64,000 nucleotides of DNA from Curtobacterium sp. MCBD17_013 (GTDB lineage Bacteria > Actinomycetota > Actinomycetes > Actinomycetales > Microbacteriaceae), in assembly GCF_003234565.1 (NCBI RefSeq), contig NZ_QKTU01000006.1, positions 107,181 through 171,180 on the forward strand, read 5' to 3'. Made by a program: the position numbers and the translations under genes. This document shows positions 28,361 through 36,793 of the stretch, piece after piece. How positions within the stretch are numbered: the first letter of the stretch is position 1; the number at the start of each line of letters is the position of its first letter. The notes below the pieces were generated by a model. The model did not search any database. It was not told where the DNA came from and saw only the letters and a list, made by a program, of their open reading frames with translations.

Positions 28361-28374
28361 TCGAATCGATTCGA
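28361..28374. promoter_or_regulatory. LacI-type operator, 14-bp perfect palindrome
   Basis: TCGAATCGATTCGA, centred on a CG step, lies in the 87-bp gap between the divergent lacI-type gene and the MFS gene. LacI-family proteins typically bind palindromes with a central CG, so this is the obvious operator for the adjacent regulator. Confidence 0.7.
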
Positions 28375-28418
28375 GCGACGAATGACCGCCCGCACCGGAT
28401 CGACGACGAGGAGGCCGC

Positions 28419-29717
28419 GTGACCACGCCGACGAGCACCCGGACCCCGGGCACGCGGACCTGGCGCAACGCCGTGTTCGTCGTGTTCACCCTCTCCGGCC
28501 TCGACATGGCCACCTGGCTCGGACGGGTCCCGAGCGTCCGCGACTCGCTGCACGCCTCGACGTCCGAGATGGGGCTGCTCGTACTCGGCATGTCGGTCGG
28601 CTCCATCGTGGGGCTGTCCGCGGCGAGCCACATCGTCGCCCGGCTCGGGGCACGACGCGGGATCCAGGTCGCCGCGGTCCTGCTCGTCGTCGGCATGGTG
28701 AGCGCGTCGATCGCCGTCTCGGCCGGCTGGGGGTTCTGGGCGATCTGGGGCTGCCTCACCGCGTTCGGGTTCGGCAACGGTCTGTGCGACGTGTCGATGA
28801 ACGTCTCCGGGGCCAGCGCCGAACGTGCCGGCGGGCGGAGCGTCATGCCGTTGTTCCACGCCGCGTTCAGCGTCGGGACCCTCCTCGGGGCGACACTCGG
28901 CTCCGCCGCCGAGGCCGCGGACGTCCCCGTGTGGATCCACATCGGCAGCATCGGCGTCCTCGCGAGCATCGGCATGGTCGTCGCCGTCACTCGACTCCGC
29001 GACGAGCGCGCCGAGCCCCACCCCGAGTCGACGGACACCTCGCCCGTCGCCGTCCTCAACCGCTGGCAGGTGTGGGCGTCACCGGCCACGATCCTCATCG
29101 GGCTCATCGTGCTCGGGATGGCCCTGGCCGAGGGCGCCGCGAACGACTGGCTGCCCCTCGCGATGGTGGACGGCCACGGCCTGACCAACGCGGAGGGCAG
29201 TGCCGTGCTGTCGGTGTTCGTCGCGGCGATGACGGTGGGTCGCGCGGGTGGTGTGTTCGTGATCGACCGGTTCGGCCGGGTGCCGGTGCTCCGCGGCAGT
29301 GCGGCGCTCGCCCTCGTCGGCCTGCTCGTGCTCATCCTCGTGCCGTCGGTGCCCCTCGCGATCGTCGGCGTGGTGCTCTGGGGCATCGGGGCATCGCTCG
29401 GGTTCCCGATGGGGATGTCCGCCGCCGCCGACGACCCCCGGAACGCGGCCATCCGCGTGAGCGCCGTCGCCACGATCGGCTACGTCGCGTTCCTGGCCGG
29501 CCCGCCCGTGATCGGGTTCCTCGGCAAGCAGTTCGGGCTCCTGCACGCCCTGCTCGTCGTGGTCGTGTTCATCGTCCTCGCAGGGCTCGCGTCGGGTGCC
29601 GCCCGCGAGCGCACCCGCCCCCAGGTCGAACCGCGCCCTTCCGGTGGAACACCCACATCCGGCGGTTCGACCGGAAGGAACCGGTTCGACACGGACGAAC
29701 ACGCCGGCCGGCGCTGA
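28419..29717 (+). CDS. MFS transporter
   Basis: Major facilitator transporter, 432 residues with 12 hydrophobic segments and a hydrophilic C-terminal tail. It begins WRNAVFVVFTLSGLDMATWL. The segment GNGLCDVSMNVSGASAER and the first-half SHIVARLGARRG loop resemble the YbjJ-like branch of the family. GTG start with GAGGAGG upstream. Control by the divergent LacI protein is likely. Substrate not predictable. Confidence 0.88.
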   Translation: MTTPTSTRTPGTRTWRNAVFVVFTLSGLDMATWLGRVPSVRDSLHASTSEMGLLVLGMSVGSIVGLSAASHIVARLGARRGIQVAAVLLVVGMVSASIAVSAGWGFWAIWGCLTAFGFGNGLCDVSMNVSGASAERAGGRSVMPLFHAAFSVGTLLGATLGSAAEAADVPVWIHIGSIGVLASIGMVVAVTRLRDERAEPHPESTDTSPVAVLNRWQVWASPATILIGLIVLGMALAEGAANDWLPLAMVDGHGLTNAEGSAVLSVFVAAMTVGRAGGVFVIDRFGRVPVLRGSAALALVGLLVLILVPSVPLAIVGVVLWGIGASLGFPMGMSAAADDPRNAAIRVSAVATIGYVAFLAGPPVIGFLGKQFGLLHALLVVVVFIVLAGLASGAARERTRPQVEPRPSGGTPTSGGSTGRNRFDTDEHAGRR

Positions 29718-29718
29718 C

Positions 29719-29724
29719 TAGGCT
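29719..29724 (+). promoter_or_regulatory. -10 element of a probable leaderless nucS promoter
   Basis: TAGGCT begins just after the MFS stop codon and is followed by six bases and the nucS GTG at 29731. This suggests an own, leaderless promoter despite the 13-bp gap to the upstream gene. Confidence 0.45.
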
Positions 29725-29730
29725 CGTCGG

Positions 29731-30426
29731 GTGCGTCTCGTCATCGCCCGCTGCTCCGTCGACTACGCCGGACGACTCTCGGCCCACCTCCCCCTGGCCA
29801 CCCGGCTCCTCATGCTCAAGTCGGACGGCTCGCTCCTCGTCCACTCCGACGGCGGCAGCTACAAGCCGCTCAACTGGATGAGCCCGCCCTGCACGATCAG
29901 CACGGCCGAGCCCGACGAGGACCAGGCGGCCGCGGGCATCACCGAGGTCTGGACGGTCACGCAGAAGAAGACGCAGGACCGCCTCGTCGTCAGCATCCAC
30001 GAGGTCGTCTCGGACGAGTCCCACGACATGGGCGTCGACCCGGGGCTCGTCAAGGACGGCGTCGAGGCCCACCTGCAGCAGCTCCTCGCCGAGCAGATCG
30101 AGCTCCTCGGCGACGGCCACACGCTCGTCCGTCGCGAGTACATGACCGCCATCGGCCCCGTCGACATCCTGGCCCGCGACGCCGCCGGTGCCGCCGTCGC
30201 GGTCGAGATGAAGCGCAACGCCACGATCGACGCGGTCGAGCAGCTCACGCGGTACCTCGAGCTCATGAACCGCGACCCGCACCTCCGCCCGGTCCAGGGC
30301 GTCCTGGCGGCGCAGACGTTCGCGCCGCAGGCCCGCACCCTCGCCGAGGACCGCGGGATCCGCTGCCTCGTCCTCGACTACGACGCCATGCGCGGCATCG
30401 AGGGCGGGCACACCCGCCTGTTCTGA
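29731..30426 (+). CDS. nucS: Mismatch-specific endonuclease NucS (EndoMS)
   Basis: Endonuclease of the actinobacterial and archaeal mismatch-repair route that replaces MutS/MutL, 231 residues, normal length. It begins [20 protein letters not shown], with [20 protein letters not shown] in the DNA-binding domain. The PD-(D/E)XK catalytic core is seen in [22 protein letters not shown]. The C terminus GGHTRLF fits the beta-clamp-binding tail described for this family. Strong identification. Confidence 0.95.
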   Translation: MRLVIARCSVDYAGRLSAHLPLATRLLMLKSDGSLLVHSDGGSYKPLNWMSPPCTISTAEPDEDQAAAGITEVWTVTQKKTQDRLVVSIHEVVSDESHDMGVDPGLVKDGVEAHLQQLLAEQIELLGDGHTLVRREYMTAIGPVDILARDAAGAAVAVEMKRNATIDAVEQLTRYLELMNRDPHLRPVQGVLAAQTFAPQARTLAEDRGIRCLVLDYDAMRGIEGGHTRLF

Positions 30427-30467
30427 ACCACGCGCGCTCGCCGAGCGACGCGACGGGGTGGGGACGT

Positions 30468-30485
30468 GCCTCCCGGCCGGGAGGC
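30468..30485. terminator. 18-bp perfect palindrome between nucS and the HAD gene
   Basis: GCCTCCCGGCCGGGAGGC is self-complementary throughout, flanked by GGGG on the left and CCCC on the right, which can extend the stem. No T-run follows, as is common in high-GC actinobacteria. Same CTCCCGG/CCGGGAG core as other hairpins in this window. Confidence 0.5.
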
Positions 30486-30518
30486 CCCACCCACCACGGC
30501 CACGCAGCGCCCGTCCCA

Positions 30519-30524
30519 TAGGCT
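30519..30524 (+). promoter_or_regulatory. -10 element of a probable leaderless promoter for the HAD gene
   Basis: TAGGCT ends seven bases before the ATG at 30532, without a ribosome-binding site. This layout is also why the ATG at 30532 is preferred to one at 30466. Confidence 0.45.
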
Positions 30525-30531
30525 GGAACCG

Positions 30532-31182
30532 ATGTCCAGCCCGTTCTCCGCGATCCTGTTCGACCTCGACGGCACGATCTGCGACTCGGCGCCCGGGATC
30601 ACGTCGAGCCTCACGTACACGTTCGAACGCATCGGGGTGCCGGTGCCGTCGCCCGCCACGCTCCTCAGCTTCGTGGGGCCGCCGATCCTCGACTCGTTCC
30701 GCAGCATGGGGATGGACGAGGACCAGGTCCAGCACACGCTGCAGGTCTACCGGGAGCACTACCTCGCCCACGGCACCCTCGACGCGCGGGTGTACCCGGG
30801 GATGCCCGAGGTCCTGCGGCGCGTGCGCGAGGCCGGCGTGCCGACCTCGACCGCGACGAGCAAGCCCGAGACCCCGGCGACCTACATCCTCGAGCACTTC
30901 GGGCTCCTGCCGTACCTCGACGTCGTGACGGGCGCGAGTGACGACGAGGTCCGCAGCGCCAAAGCCGACGTCGTCGCCGAGGCACTGCGCCGGCTCGCCG
31001 CGCGCGGGGTCGACGTGTCGCGGCCGGTCCTCGTCGGCGACCGGCACCACGACGTCGAGGGCGCCGCCGCCCACGGCGTCCCGGTCGTGTTCGCCGAGTG
31101 GGGGTACGGCTCCCCCGCCGAGGCCGCCGGCACGATCGCCCGGGCCGCCGAGCCGCTCGACCTGCTCCCCATCCTGCTGTGA
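30532..31182 (+). CDS. HAD-family hydrolase (phosphoglycolate-phosphatase-like)
   Basis: 216 residues. Motif I FDLDGTICDSAPG with the nucleophilic Asp, cap domain, motif II TSTATSKPE, the motif III Lys (RSAKADVV), and motif IV VLVGDRHHDVEGAAAHG. The order and phrases fit the PGP/Gph-type subfamily (5'-nucleotidase or phosphoglycolate phosphatase). The stop overlaps the start of the following MFS gene by one base (TGATG). Confidence 0.88.
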   Translation: MSSPFSAILFDLDGTICDSAPGITSSLTYTFERIGVPVPSPATLLSFVGPPILDSFRSMGMDEDQVQHTLQVYREHYLAHGTLDARVYPGMPEVLRRVREAGVPTSTATSKPETPATYILEHFGLLPYLDVVTGASDDEVRSAKADVVAEALRRLAARGVDVSRPVLVGDRHHDVEGAAAHGVPVVFAEWGYGSPAEAAGTIARAAEPLDLLPILL

Positions 31183-32426
31183 TGTCCGACCGCACCGGCG
31201 CCCGGGTCCGCGAGCGGGCCGCGTGGCTCGTGCCCGCGGCGATCGTGCTCATCGCGCTCAACCTGCGCGGTCCCGTCGTGGCGGTCGCCCCGGTCATCGG
31301 CGACGTCCGGCACGACCTCGGCCTGACCCCGACGGTCGCCGGGCTCCTCACGACGATCCCGGTGCTGTGCTTCGCGCTCGCGACCCCGCTGGCGTCGTGG
31401 GTGATCGCCCGGCTCGACCCGGAGCGTGCCGTGACGGCGTCGCTCGTCGGGGTGCTCGCCGGCACGCTCCTCCGTTCCGCCGGCACGTCGTGGGCCCTCG
31501 TCGCCGGGACGGCGCTCATCGGCATCGCGATCACGATCGGGAACGTCGTCGTGCCCGTCGTCATCCACCGCGACTCCTCACCCGAGCGCGTCGGCATCGT
31601 GACCGGCGTCTACACGTCGGCGCTCAACGTCGGGTCGATGATCACCTCGCTCGGCACGGCCCCCCTCGCCGCGGTCGTCGGCTGGCCCGTCGCGATCGCG
31701 ATCTGGGGCGTGTTCGTGCTCATCGCGGCTGCCGCGTGGTCGCGCGCGGTCGGCGTTCGCGCCGCACTCCGAGGTCCGATCACCGCGAGCGCCGAGCCGC
31801 TCCCGGTCACCGGCCCGATCGACCAGGTCCTCGTCCCGGAGACCCAGCGGCACGCCACCGCACCAGCCCCGGCGCGGCGGCTCGTCACGTGGGGCCTCGT
31901 CCTGGCGTTCGCGGGTCAGGCGTTCTCGTACTACGCCCTGACCGCGTGGATCCCGACGCTCCTGCACGACGAGATCGGGTTCGACACGGCCTCGGCGGGC
32001 GCGAGCTCCTCGGTCTTCCAGATCCTCGCGGTCGTCGGGGCCCTCGGCGTCCCCGTGCTCGCGTCCCGCTGGCGGCCCCGCTCGATCATCGTGCTCGTCA
32101 GTCTGTTCTGGCTCGCGATGCCGCTCGGGCTGCTCCTCGCACCGCAGCTCTGGCTCCTCTGGTCGATCTGCGGCGGTGCCGCCCAGGGCGGTGGCATCAC
32201 GGTCGTGTTCATCATCGTCGTGCGGCTCGTGACGACCGACGCCGACGCCCGCCGCATGTCCGCGCTGGTGCAGGGCGGCGGGTACCTGCTCGGCAGTGCG
32301 GGTCCGCTCGTCGCCGGGACGCTGCACGAGGTCTCGGGCGGCTGGACCGTGCCCCTGCTCGTCGTCGTCGGTGCGGTGCTCGTGCTCGGGGTGTCGGGGA
32401 CCATCGCGGCCCGGAACGTCGACTAG
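31182..32426 (+). CDS. CynX/NimT-type MFS transporter
   Basis: 414 residues, 12 hydrophobic segments. The first segment is WLVPAAIVLIALNLRGPVVAVAPV, and the following loop DVRHDLGLTPTVAGLLTTIPVLCFA is typical of cyanate/2-nitroimidazole transporters of the CynX group. ATG at 31182 within the HAD stop, so translation is coupled. Substrate unknown; no cyanase gene is nearby. Confidence 0.88.
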   Translation: MSDRTGARVRERAAWLVPAAIVLIALNLRGPVVAVAPVIGDVRHDLGLTPTVAGLLTTIPVLCFALATPLASWVIARLDPERAVTASLVGVLAGTLLRSAGTSWALVAGTALIGIAITIGNVVVPVVIHRDSSPERVGIVTGVYTSALNVGSMITSLGTAPLAAVVGWPVAIAIWGVFVLIAAAAWSRAVGVRAALRGPITASAEPLPVTGPIDQVLVPETQRHATAPAPARRLVTWGLVLAFAGQAFSYYALTAWIPTLLHDEIGFDTASAGASSSVFQILAVVGALGVPVLASRWRPRSIIVLVSLFWLAMPLGLLLAPQLWLLWSICGGAAQGGGITVVFIIVVRLVTTDADARRMSALVQGGGYLLGSAGPLVAGTLHEVSGGWTVPLLVVVGAVLVLGVSGTIAARNVD

Positions 32427-32445
32427 CGAGGTCGGTCAGTTCCGC

Positions 32446-32691
32446 ATGGACCACCCCGCCGAGTTCAGGGACACCAGACACGTCGACGACTGGCTCACCC
32501 TCGTGGCCGCCGGGCAAGCCGTCGGCATCACGACCGAAGCGACCCGGGCCCAACACCCACGAACCGGCGTGACCTTCCGGCTCGTCCGCGACGCACCACC
32601 AGTAGCAGTCAGTCTCGCCTGGCGCCACACCGCACCCCCGGCCGGCCTGGACCAGTTGACCGCCACCACGACACAACTCCTCCTGCTATGA
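32446..32691 (+). pseudogene. C-terminal remnant of a LysR-family regulator
   Basis: An open frame of 81 codons reads VDDWLTLVAAGQAVGITTE followed by GVTFRLVRDAPPVAVSLAWR, which matches the last 75 residues of LysR effector domains (the VAAG-GI-P and LAWR phrases). No HTH or first effector lobe is present upstream, where the MFS gene ends 20 bp away. It is therefore a decayed fragment, probably not expressed as a functional regulator. Confidence 0.6.
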
Positions 32692-33039
32692 CCGCCCTAC
32701 GCAACCCGGGGCTGGGTCAGCCTTTCGAATCTCGAGCATCGGCGTCCGCCTGCGACTCATGCGCGAGGTGGCCAAGCCGTGGGAGGGATTGTCGCAATAG
32801 CGATCGACTTCCGGTCGAACCACTGATCCTCGAGGAGGGCACACAGCTCGGGACCGACCTCGTCGCGCGGAGCAGTGAGGGCACGGTCTACGTCGTTCGC
32901 GCTCATCGGACCGAGCCTACGGCTTCAAGTAGGTTTCGAGTACCGGCCGGTCATGCCCTGTTGATAGTCGAAAAGGCCTGATGAGCCGGGGAGGTGGAAC
33001 GGCACCGGGGAGAGCAGCATCTCTTTCGAGTGCGGGCGA
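32692..33039. other. Gene-poor stretch after the LysR remnant
   Basis: 348 bp with no convincing gene. A minus-strand frame of 49 codons (32757-32906, starting MSANDVDRALTAPRDEVGPE) and a plus-strand frame at 32688-32981 exist, but neither has recognisable homology or a clear ribosome-binding site. The base composition is slightly lower in GC than its surroundings. Probably decayed sequence continuing from the LysR fragment. Confidence 0.4.
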
Positions 33040-33909
33040 TCAGCCCGCCGCGAGCACCTCGCGCAGGGACATCGGGCGCCGCCCGGTCACCCGCTCGACG
33101 TCACCGCTGACGGCCGCGAGCGCACCCTCGGCGATCGCGGTGTACGTGCTCACCCAGGCGTCCGCCTGCCACGGAGCGGGGTCCCAGCGCGCCCGTGACG
33201 CGTACGCCTCGTCGAGCGTCTCGGGGTGGTAGGTCACTGTGCGGCCGCGGACGTCCGACACGATCGCCGCCGCCTCGGCCAGGGTGACGGCCTCGGGCCC
33301 GGTGAGCGCGTAGGTCGCTCCAGCGTGCTGGTCCGGGTCCAGGAGGACCGTGGTCGCGACCCGCGCGACGTCCGCGCGGGCGACCGCCGCCATCGCACCG
33401 TCCCCGGCCGGACCGCGGATGACGCCGTCCTCGCCGACGAGCTCCTCCACGAAGTCGAGGTAGAACGAGTCGCGGAGGAACGTCCACGTCATGCCCGACG
33501 CGCGGATCGCCTCCTCGGTGGCGTGGTGGTCGCGCCCGAGCGTGAAGGTGGCGTCGGGCGCCGCGCCGACGAACGACGTGTACACGACGTGGCGGACCCC
33601 GGCCCCGGCAGCGGCGCGGACGAAGGCGCGGTGCTGCTCGAGGCGGTCCTCCGCCTCGGCCGCCGAGACCATGAGCAGGACGTCGACACCGGCGAGCGCG
33701 GCACGAGCGGCGTCCGCGTCGGCGAAGGCGGCCACGGCGACCTCGGCTCCGGCGAGCCGGGGTGCCCGGGCTGGGTCGCGGACGACCGCGCGGAACGGTC
33801 GACCGCCAGCGGCGAGCGCCCGCGCGACGGCACCGCCGACGTGCCCGGTGGCACCGGTGACGGCGATGACGGGCTGGGGATCCGCCGCGGCGGGTGTCGT
33901 GTCGGACAT
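33040..33909 (-). CDS. NmrA-family NAD(P)-binding protein (quinone oxidoreductase 2-like)
   Basis: 289 residues, Rossmann-fold atypical SDR. It begins PVIAVTGATGHVGGAVARAL with the GxxGxxG motif, then FRAVVRDPARAPRL for NADP selection, HVVYTSFVGA, and the C-terminal domain (GRTVTYHPETLDEAYA). The pattern fits NmrA-like/QOR2 reductases, which sense or use NAD(P)H and quinones. ATG at 33907-33909, 32 bp from the kinase gene stop, so probably one operon. Confidence 0.85.
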   Translation of the reverse strand: MSDTTPAAADPQPVIAVTGATGHVGGAVARALAAGGRPFRAVVRDPARAPRLAGAEVAVAAFADADAARAALAGVDVLLMVSAAEAEDRLEQHRAFVRAAAGAGVRHVVYTSFVGAAPDATFTLGRDHHATEEAIRASGMTWTFLRDSFYLDFVEELVGEDGVIRGPAGDGAMAAVARADVARVATTVLLDPDQHAGATYALTGPEAVTLAEAAAIVSDVRGRTVTYHPETLDEAYASRARWDPAPWQADAWVSTYTAIAEGALAAVSGDVERVTGRRPMSLREVLAAG

Positions 33910-33941
33910 GTGCCGGTCCTCCCGGTCGGGTGCGGTGGGGG

Positions 33942-34598
33942 TCAGGTGGTGACGACGAGGTCGGCGCGGTCCGCCGTCGGTTCGATGCGCCGGGCGTTCG
34001 CGCCGTCGACCTCGGTCGCCCAGGCCCGGGCCGCCGCGTGGTCGCGGCCGTGCCGCATGTGGCGTCCGACGAGCCGGTCGATCCGGACGGCGTCGTCGGT
34101 CCGGCAGAACCAGGTCTCGGTCAGGAGGCCCGGCAGTAGTGCCCACGGCTCGTCCCGGTCGAGCAGGTAGTTGCCCTCGGTGACCACGAGTCGCACGGCG
34201 CGTGGCACGGCGATGCTGCCCGCCACGGGCTCGTCGACCCGCCGGTCGAAGTCGGGCGCCCACGTGACGTCCTCGCCGGCGGCGACGAGCCGGCGCACGA
34301 GCGCGACGTAGCCGGCGGCGTCGAAGGTGTCGATCGCGCCCTTCCGGTCGGACCGACCGAGGGCGGCGAGCGCGGCGTTCGCCAGGTGGAACCCGTCCAT
34401 GGGCACCTGGACGGCGACGCCCGGCCCGTGCGCCGCGGTGACGGCGGCGACCACACGGCGCGCGAGGGTCGACTTGCCGGAGCCGGGGCTGCCCGCGATG
34501 CCGAGCACGGCCCTCCCGGTGGGCGGAGGGTCGGCGACGAGCGTGAGGGCCCGCTCCACGGCGGCCGCGACGTCGACGGAGGCGGGGGTGGGCGGCAT
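33942..34598 (-). CDS. P-loop nucleoside/sugar kinase-like protein (PRK/uridine kinase fold)
   Basis: 218 residues from ATG at 34596-34598; an upstream start at 34727 would run into the divergent VOC gene and was rejected. Walker A is IAGSPGSGKSTLARRV, the DxF substrate motif is PMDGFHLANAAL, and VTEGNYLL plus a lid with RHMRHGRD follow. The family (phosphoribulokinase/uridine kinase, including FrcK-like kinases) phosphorylates nucleosides or small sugars. Specificity unknown. Confidence 0.83.
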   Translation of the reverse strand: MPPTPASVDVAAAVERALTLVADPPPTGRAVLGIAGSPGSGKSTLARRVVAAVTAAHGPGVAVQVPMDGFHLANAALAALGRSDRKGAIDTFDAAGYVALVRRLVAAGEDVTWAPDFDRRVDEPVAGSIAVPRAVRLVVTEGNYLLDRDEPWALLPGLLTETWFCRTDDAVRIDRLVGRHMRHGRDHAAARAWATEVDGANARRIEPTADRADLVVTT

Positions 34599-34680
34599 GT
34601 CGCAAGTCTCCCACCCGACGGTCCGGATGCCAGGGTGCGGGGTCTGGTGCTCCGGCACGGTCGGAGGGACACTGTCGGCC

Positions 34681-35052
34681 ATGATCGATGCGACGAGGGC
34701 GTTCAGCGGGTTCTCGGTGCGGGACACCGCCGAGGCGCGGGCGTTCTACGAGGACGTGCTGGGACTGTCGGTGCACGAGGCGAACGGCATGCTCATGCTC
34801 GAGGTCGGCGGCGGGACGCCCGTGCTCGTGTACCCGAAGGGCGACGCGCACGAGCCGGCGTCGTTCACGGTCCTCAACTTCCCGGTGCCGGACGTCCCCG
34901 CGACGGTCGCGGACCTGACGGAGCGCGGCGTGGTGTTCGAGCAGTACGAGGGGCTGACGGACGATTCGGGGGTGAACCGCCACGGCGGGCCGCTGATCGC
35001 CTGGTTCACGGACCCGTCGGGCAACGTCATGAGCGTGGTGGAGGACAGCTGA
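34681..35052 (+). CDS. VOC-superfamily protein (glyoxalase/bleomycin-resistance fold)
   Basis: 123 residues with the paired beta-alpha-beta-beta-beta modules of the vicinal oxygen chelate fold: FSVRDTAEARAFYEDVLGL, MLMLEVGGGTPVLVYPKG, VPDVPATVADLTERGV and ITWFTDP-like IAWFTDPSGNVMSVVE. The terminal Glu is the usual metal ligand, and a first His is not obvious. Function could be glyoxalase-like, dioxygenase-like or drug binding. Upstream of a MarR gene on the same strand. Confidence 0.85.
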   Translation: MIDATRAFSGFSVRDTAEARAFYEDVLGLSVHEANGMLMLEVGGGTPVLVYPKGDAHEPASFTVLNFPVPDVPATVADLTERGVVFEQYEGLTDDSGVNRHGGPLIAWFTDPSGNVMSVVEDS

Positions 35053-35079
35053 GCGCATCGACGGTCGCGGTGGCAAACT

Positions 35080-35094
35080 GTTCGCAGATCGAAC
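35080..35094. promoter_or_regulatory. Inverted repeat upstream of the MarR gene
   Basis: GTTCG-CAGAT-CGAAC lies 17 bp before the GTG start of the MarR gene. Five-base arms with a five-base spacer fit the size of a MarR-family operator, so autoregulation is plausible. The arms are short, so chance is not excluded. Confidence 0.35.
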
Positions 35095-35110
35095 GACCCC
35101 GGGGAGCATC

Positions 35111-35611
35111 GTGTCCGAGCCGACCGCCGACGACGACCGCACGCGTCGTGAGGACGAACGCATCGACGAGGCGATCGACGTCGTGGCGGCGTTGACCCGC
35201 GTGGAGGCGGCGGATGCGGCGCTCCGTTCACGGCTCCGCGCGCGGCTCGGTGTCGGTGGCACGGACCTCGTCGTCCTCCAGTTCATCGCGCGGGCCGAGG
35301 CGGTCGGTCGTGCCGTCCGCGTCAAGGACCTCACGCAGCACGTCGGCATGACGAGCGCCGCGACGAGCGTCATCCTCGAGCGCCTGGAGGCTCGCGGCCA
35401 CGTGCTCCGTGAGGTCGATCCGACGGACCGCCGCAGCAAGTTGATCTGCCTGTCCGACACGACGAAGACCGCGATGCGGGAGGCGGTCGGGGGGACGCAG
35501 GAGGCGTTGCGCGTGGTGCTCGACGAGGTGGGCCCGCGGGACCGCAAGCGGTTGGTGGGCCTGCTCGACCGGGTCGTGCGGGCGCTGGAACTCGGCGTGC
35601 CCCAGGGCTGA
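35111..35611 (+). CDS. MarR-family transcriptional regulator
   Basis: 166 residues from a GTG preceded by GGGGAG. HTH VRVKDLTQHVGMTSAATSVILERLEARG with wing EVDPTDRRSKLICLSD, the classic MarR DxR motif. Long N- and C-terminal helices form the dimer interface. Follows the VOC gene by 58 bp. An inverted repeat in between is a possible operator. Confidence 0.9.
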   Translation: MSEPTADDDRTRREDERIDEAIDVVAALTRVEAADAALRSRLRARLGVGGTDLVVLQFIARAEAVGRAVRVKDLTQHVGMTSAATSVILERLEARGHVLREVDPTDRRSKLICLSDTTKTAMREAVGGTQEALRVVLDEVGPRDRKRLVGLLDRVVRALELGVPQG

Positions 35612-35784
35612 TCCGGAGGCGCGGGCCACCGCAGAACGAGCGGGGCACCGCGGTCGGATTGTCCAATTTTCTTTGCTTTTCCTCCTCCTTCCGCCTATCC
35701 TCGTCACTGCGCGGTCTCCCCGACTCGTCGCCCTGCGTCGAGGACCGACGGACGCCCGCGAGCGGCGAGGACACCACGGGAGCG

Positions 35785-36747
35785 ATGGACACCACGACCG
35801 GTGCAGCGGCCACTCCCATCCGAATCGAGGCCCACGGCCTCGACGCCGATCAGGCCATGGACGACCTGCCCCGGCTCTACGCCGGCGCGGCCTGGTCCTC
35901 GGCACCGACGCGGGCGACGCCCTACCGCTACCGCTACGCCGCGATGGGCGACACGGACCTGACACTCCGGACCTCGCGCATGCACGGCGAGATCCAGGGC
36001 GACGTCCCGCCGGGCGGCGACTACGTCGTGCAGTGGCTGACGGCAGGGCGGTCGACGGTCGACCTCGGCCACGACGACCTGCGCATGGTCCCCGGGCGGC
36101 CGCTGCTGTTCCCGGCGCACCGGTCCTTCGTGTTCCGGTTCACGGACTACGACCAGAAGCTCGTGCACCTGGGGCGTGACCACGTCGACCGCATCGCCCG
36201 CGAGCAGGGCCTCGCCGGCGAGGACCTGCGGTTCGACCACACGGCCGCCCCCACCGACGCCGCGGTCCGCAGCTGGCAGGGCACCGTGGGACTCGTGTCG
36301 AACACCATGCGCTCCGGCCCGGTCAGTCCCCTGCTGTGGGACGAACTCACGCGGATGACGGCGATCGCGTTCCTCGGGCTCTACCCGCCCCTCGCCGACG
36401 CCCTGCCGTCCGCGGTGCTCCTGCCGCGGAACGCACGGATCCGGGCCGCGGTGGAGTACGTGCAGGCCCATGTGCACGAGCCGATCGGCACCACCGAGAT
36501 CGCGGCCGCGGCGCACCTCAGCGTGCGGGCGTTGCAGGAGGGCTTCCAGCGCGTGCTCGACACCACACCGCTCGGGTACCTACGGCAGGCCCGCCTCGAC
36601 CGCGTCCACGCGGAGTTGCAACAGGGCGTACCGGGGACGACCGTCGCCGGGGTCGCGCAGGCGTGGGGCTTCACGCACCTCGGACGGTTCGCGGGGGCGT
36701 ACCGCGCGCGGTTCGGGGAGCATCCCCGCGCCACGCTGCGCGGTTGA
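35785..36747 (+). CDS. AraC-family transcriptional regulator
   Basis: 320 residues from ATG at 35785; a longer frame back to 35659 contains a pyrimidine-rich AT stretch and is less likely coding. The N-terminal half is an AraC-binding-like cupin region (YRYAAMGDTDLTLRTSRMHG, VQWLTAGRSTVDLGH). The C-terminal half has two HTHs: IGTTEIAAAAHLSVRALQEGF and GTTVAGVAQAWGFTHLGRFAGAYRARFGE. Monocistronic, ending at a long hairpin. Ligand and targets unknown. Confidence 0.9.
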   Translation: MDTTTGAAATPIRIEAHGLDADQAMDDLPRLYAGAAWSSAPTRATPYRYRYAAMGDTDLTLRTSRMHGEIQGDVPPGGDYVVQWLTAGRSTVDLGHDDLRMVPGRPLLFPAHRSFVFRFTDYDQKLVHLGRDHVDRIAREQGLAGEDLRFDHTAAPTDAAVRSWQGTVGLVSNTMRSGPVSPLLWDELTRMTAIAFLGLYPPLADALPSAVLLPRNARIRAAVEYVQAHVHEPIGTTEIAAAAHLSVRALQEGFQRVLDTTPLGYLRQARLDRVHAELQQGVPGTTVAGVAQAWGFTHLGRFAGAYRARFGEHPRATLRG

Positions 36748-36788
36748 GCCGGGAGGGACGGGGCGGGACCCGCCACGTCCCTCCCGGC
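36748..36788. terminator. Bidirectional terminator between araC-type gene and GH2 gene
   Basis: A perfect 13-bp stem, left arm 36748-36760 (GCCGGGAGGGACG) and right arm 36776-36788, with a nested GGCGGG/CCCGCC stem in the loop. It sits exactly between the convergent stop codons (36747 and 36794) and should end transcription from both sides. Shares the GCCGGGAGG core with other hairpins in the window. Confidence 0.75.
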
Positions 36789-36793
36789 CGCGA

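Noticed and set aside
32688..32981. 97-codon plus-strand frame
   Set aside because: No ribosome-binding site, no homology, odd composition, and it overlaps decayed DNA.
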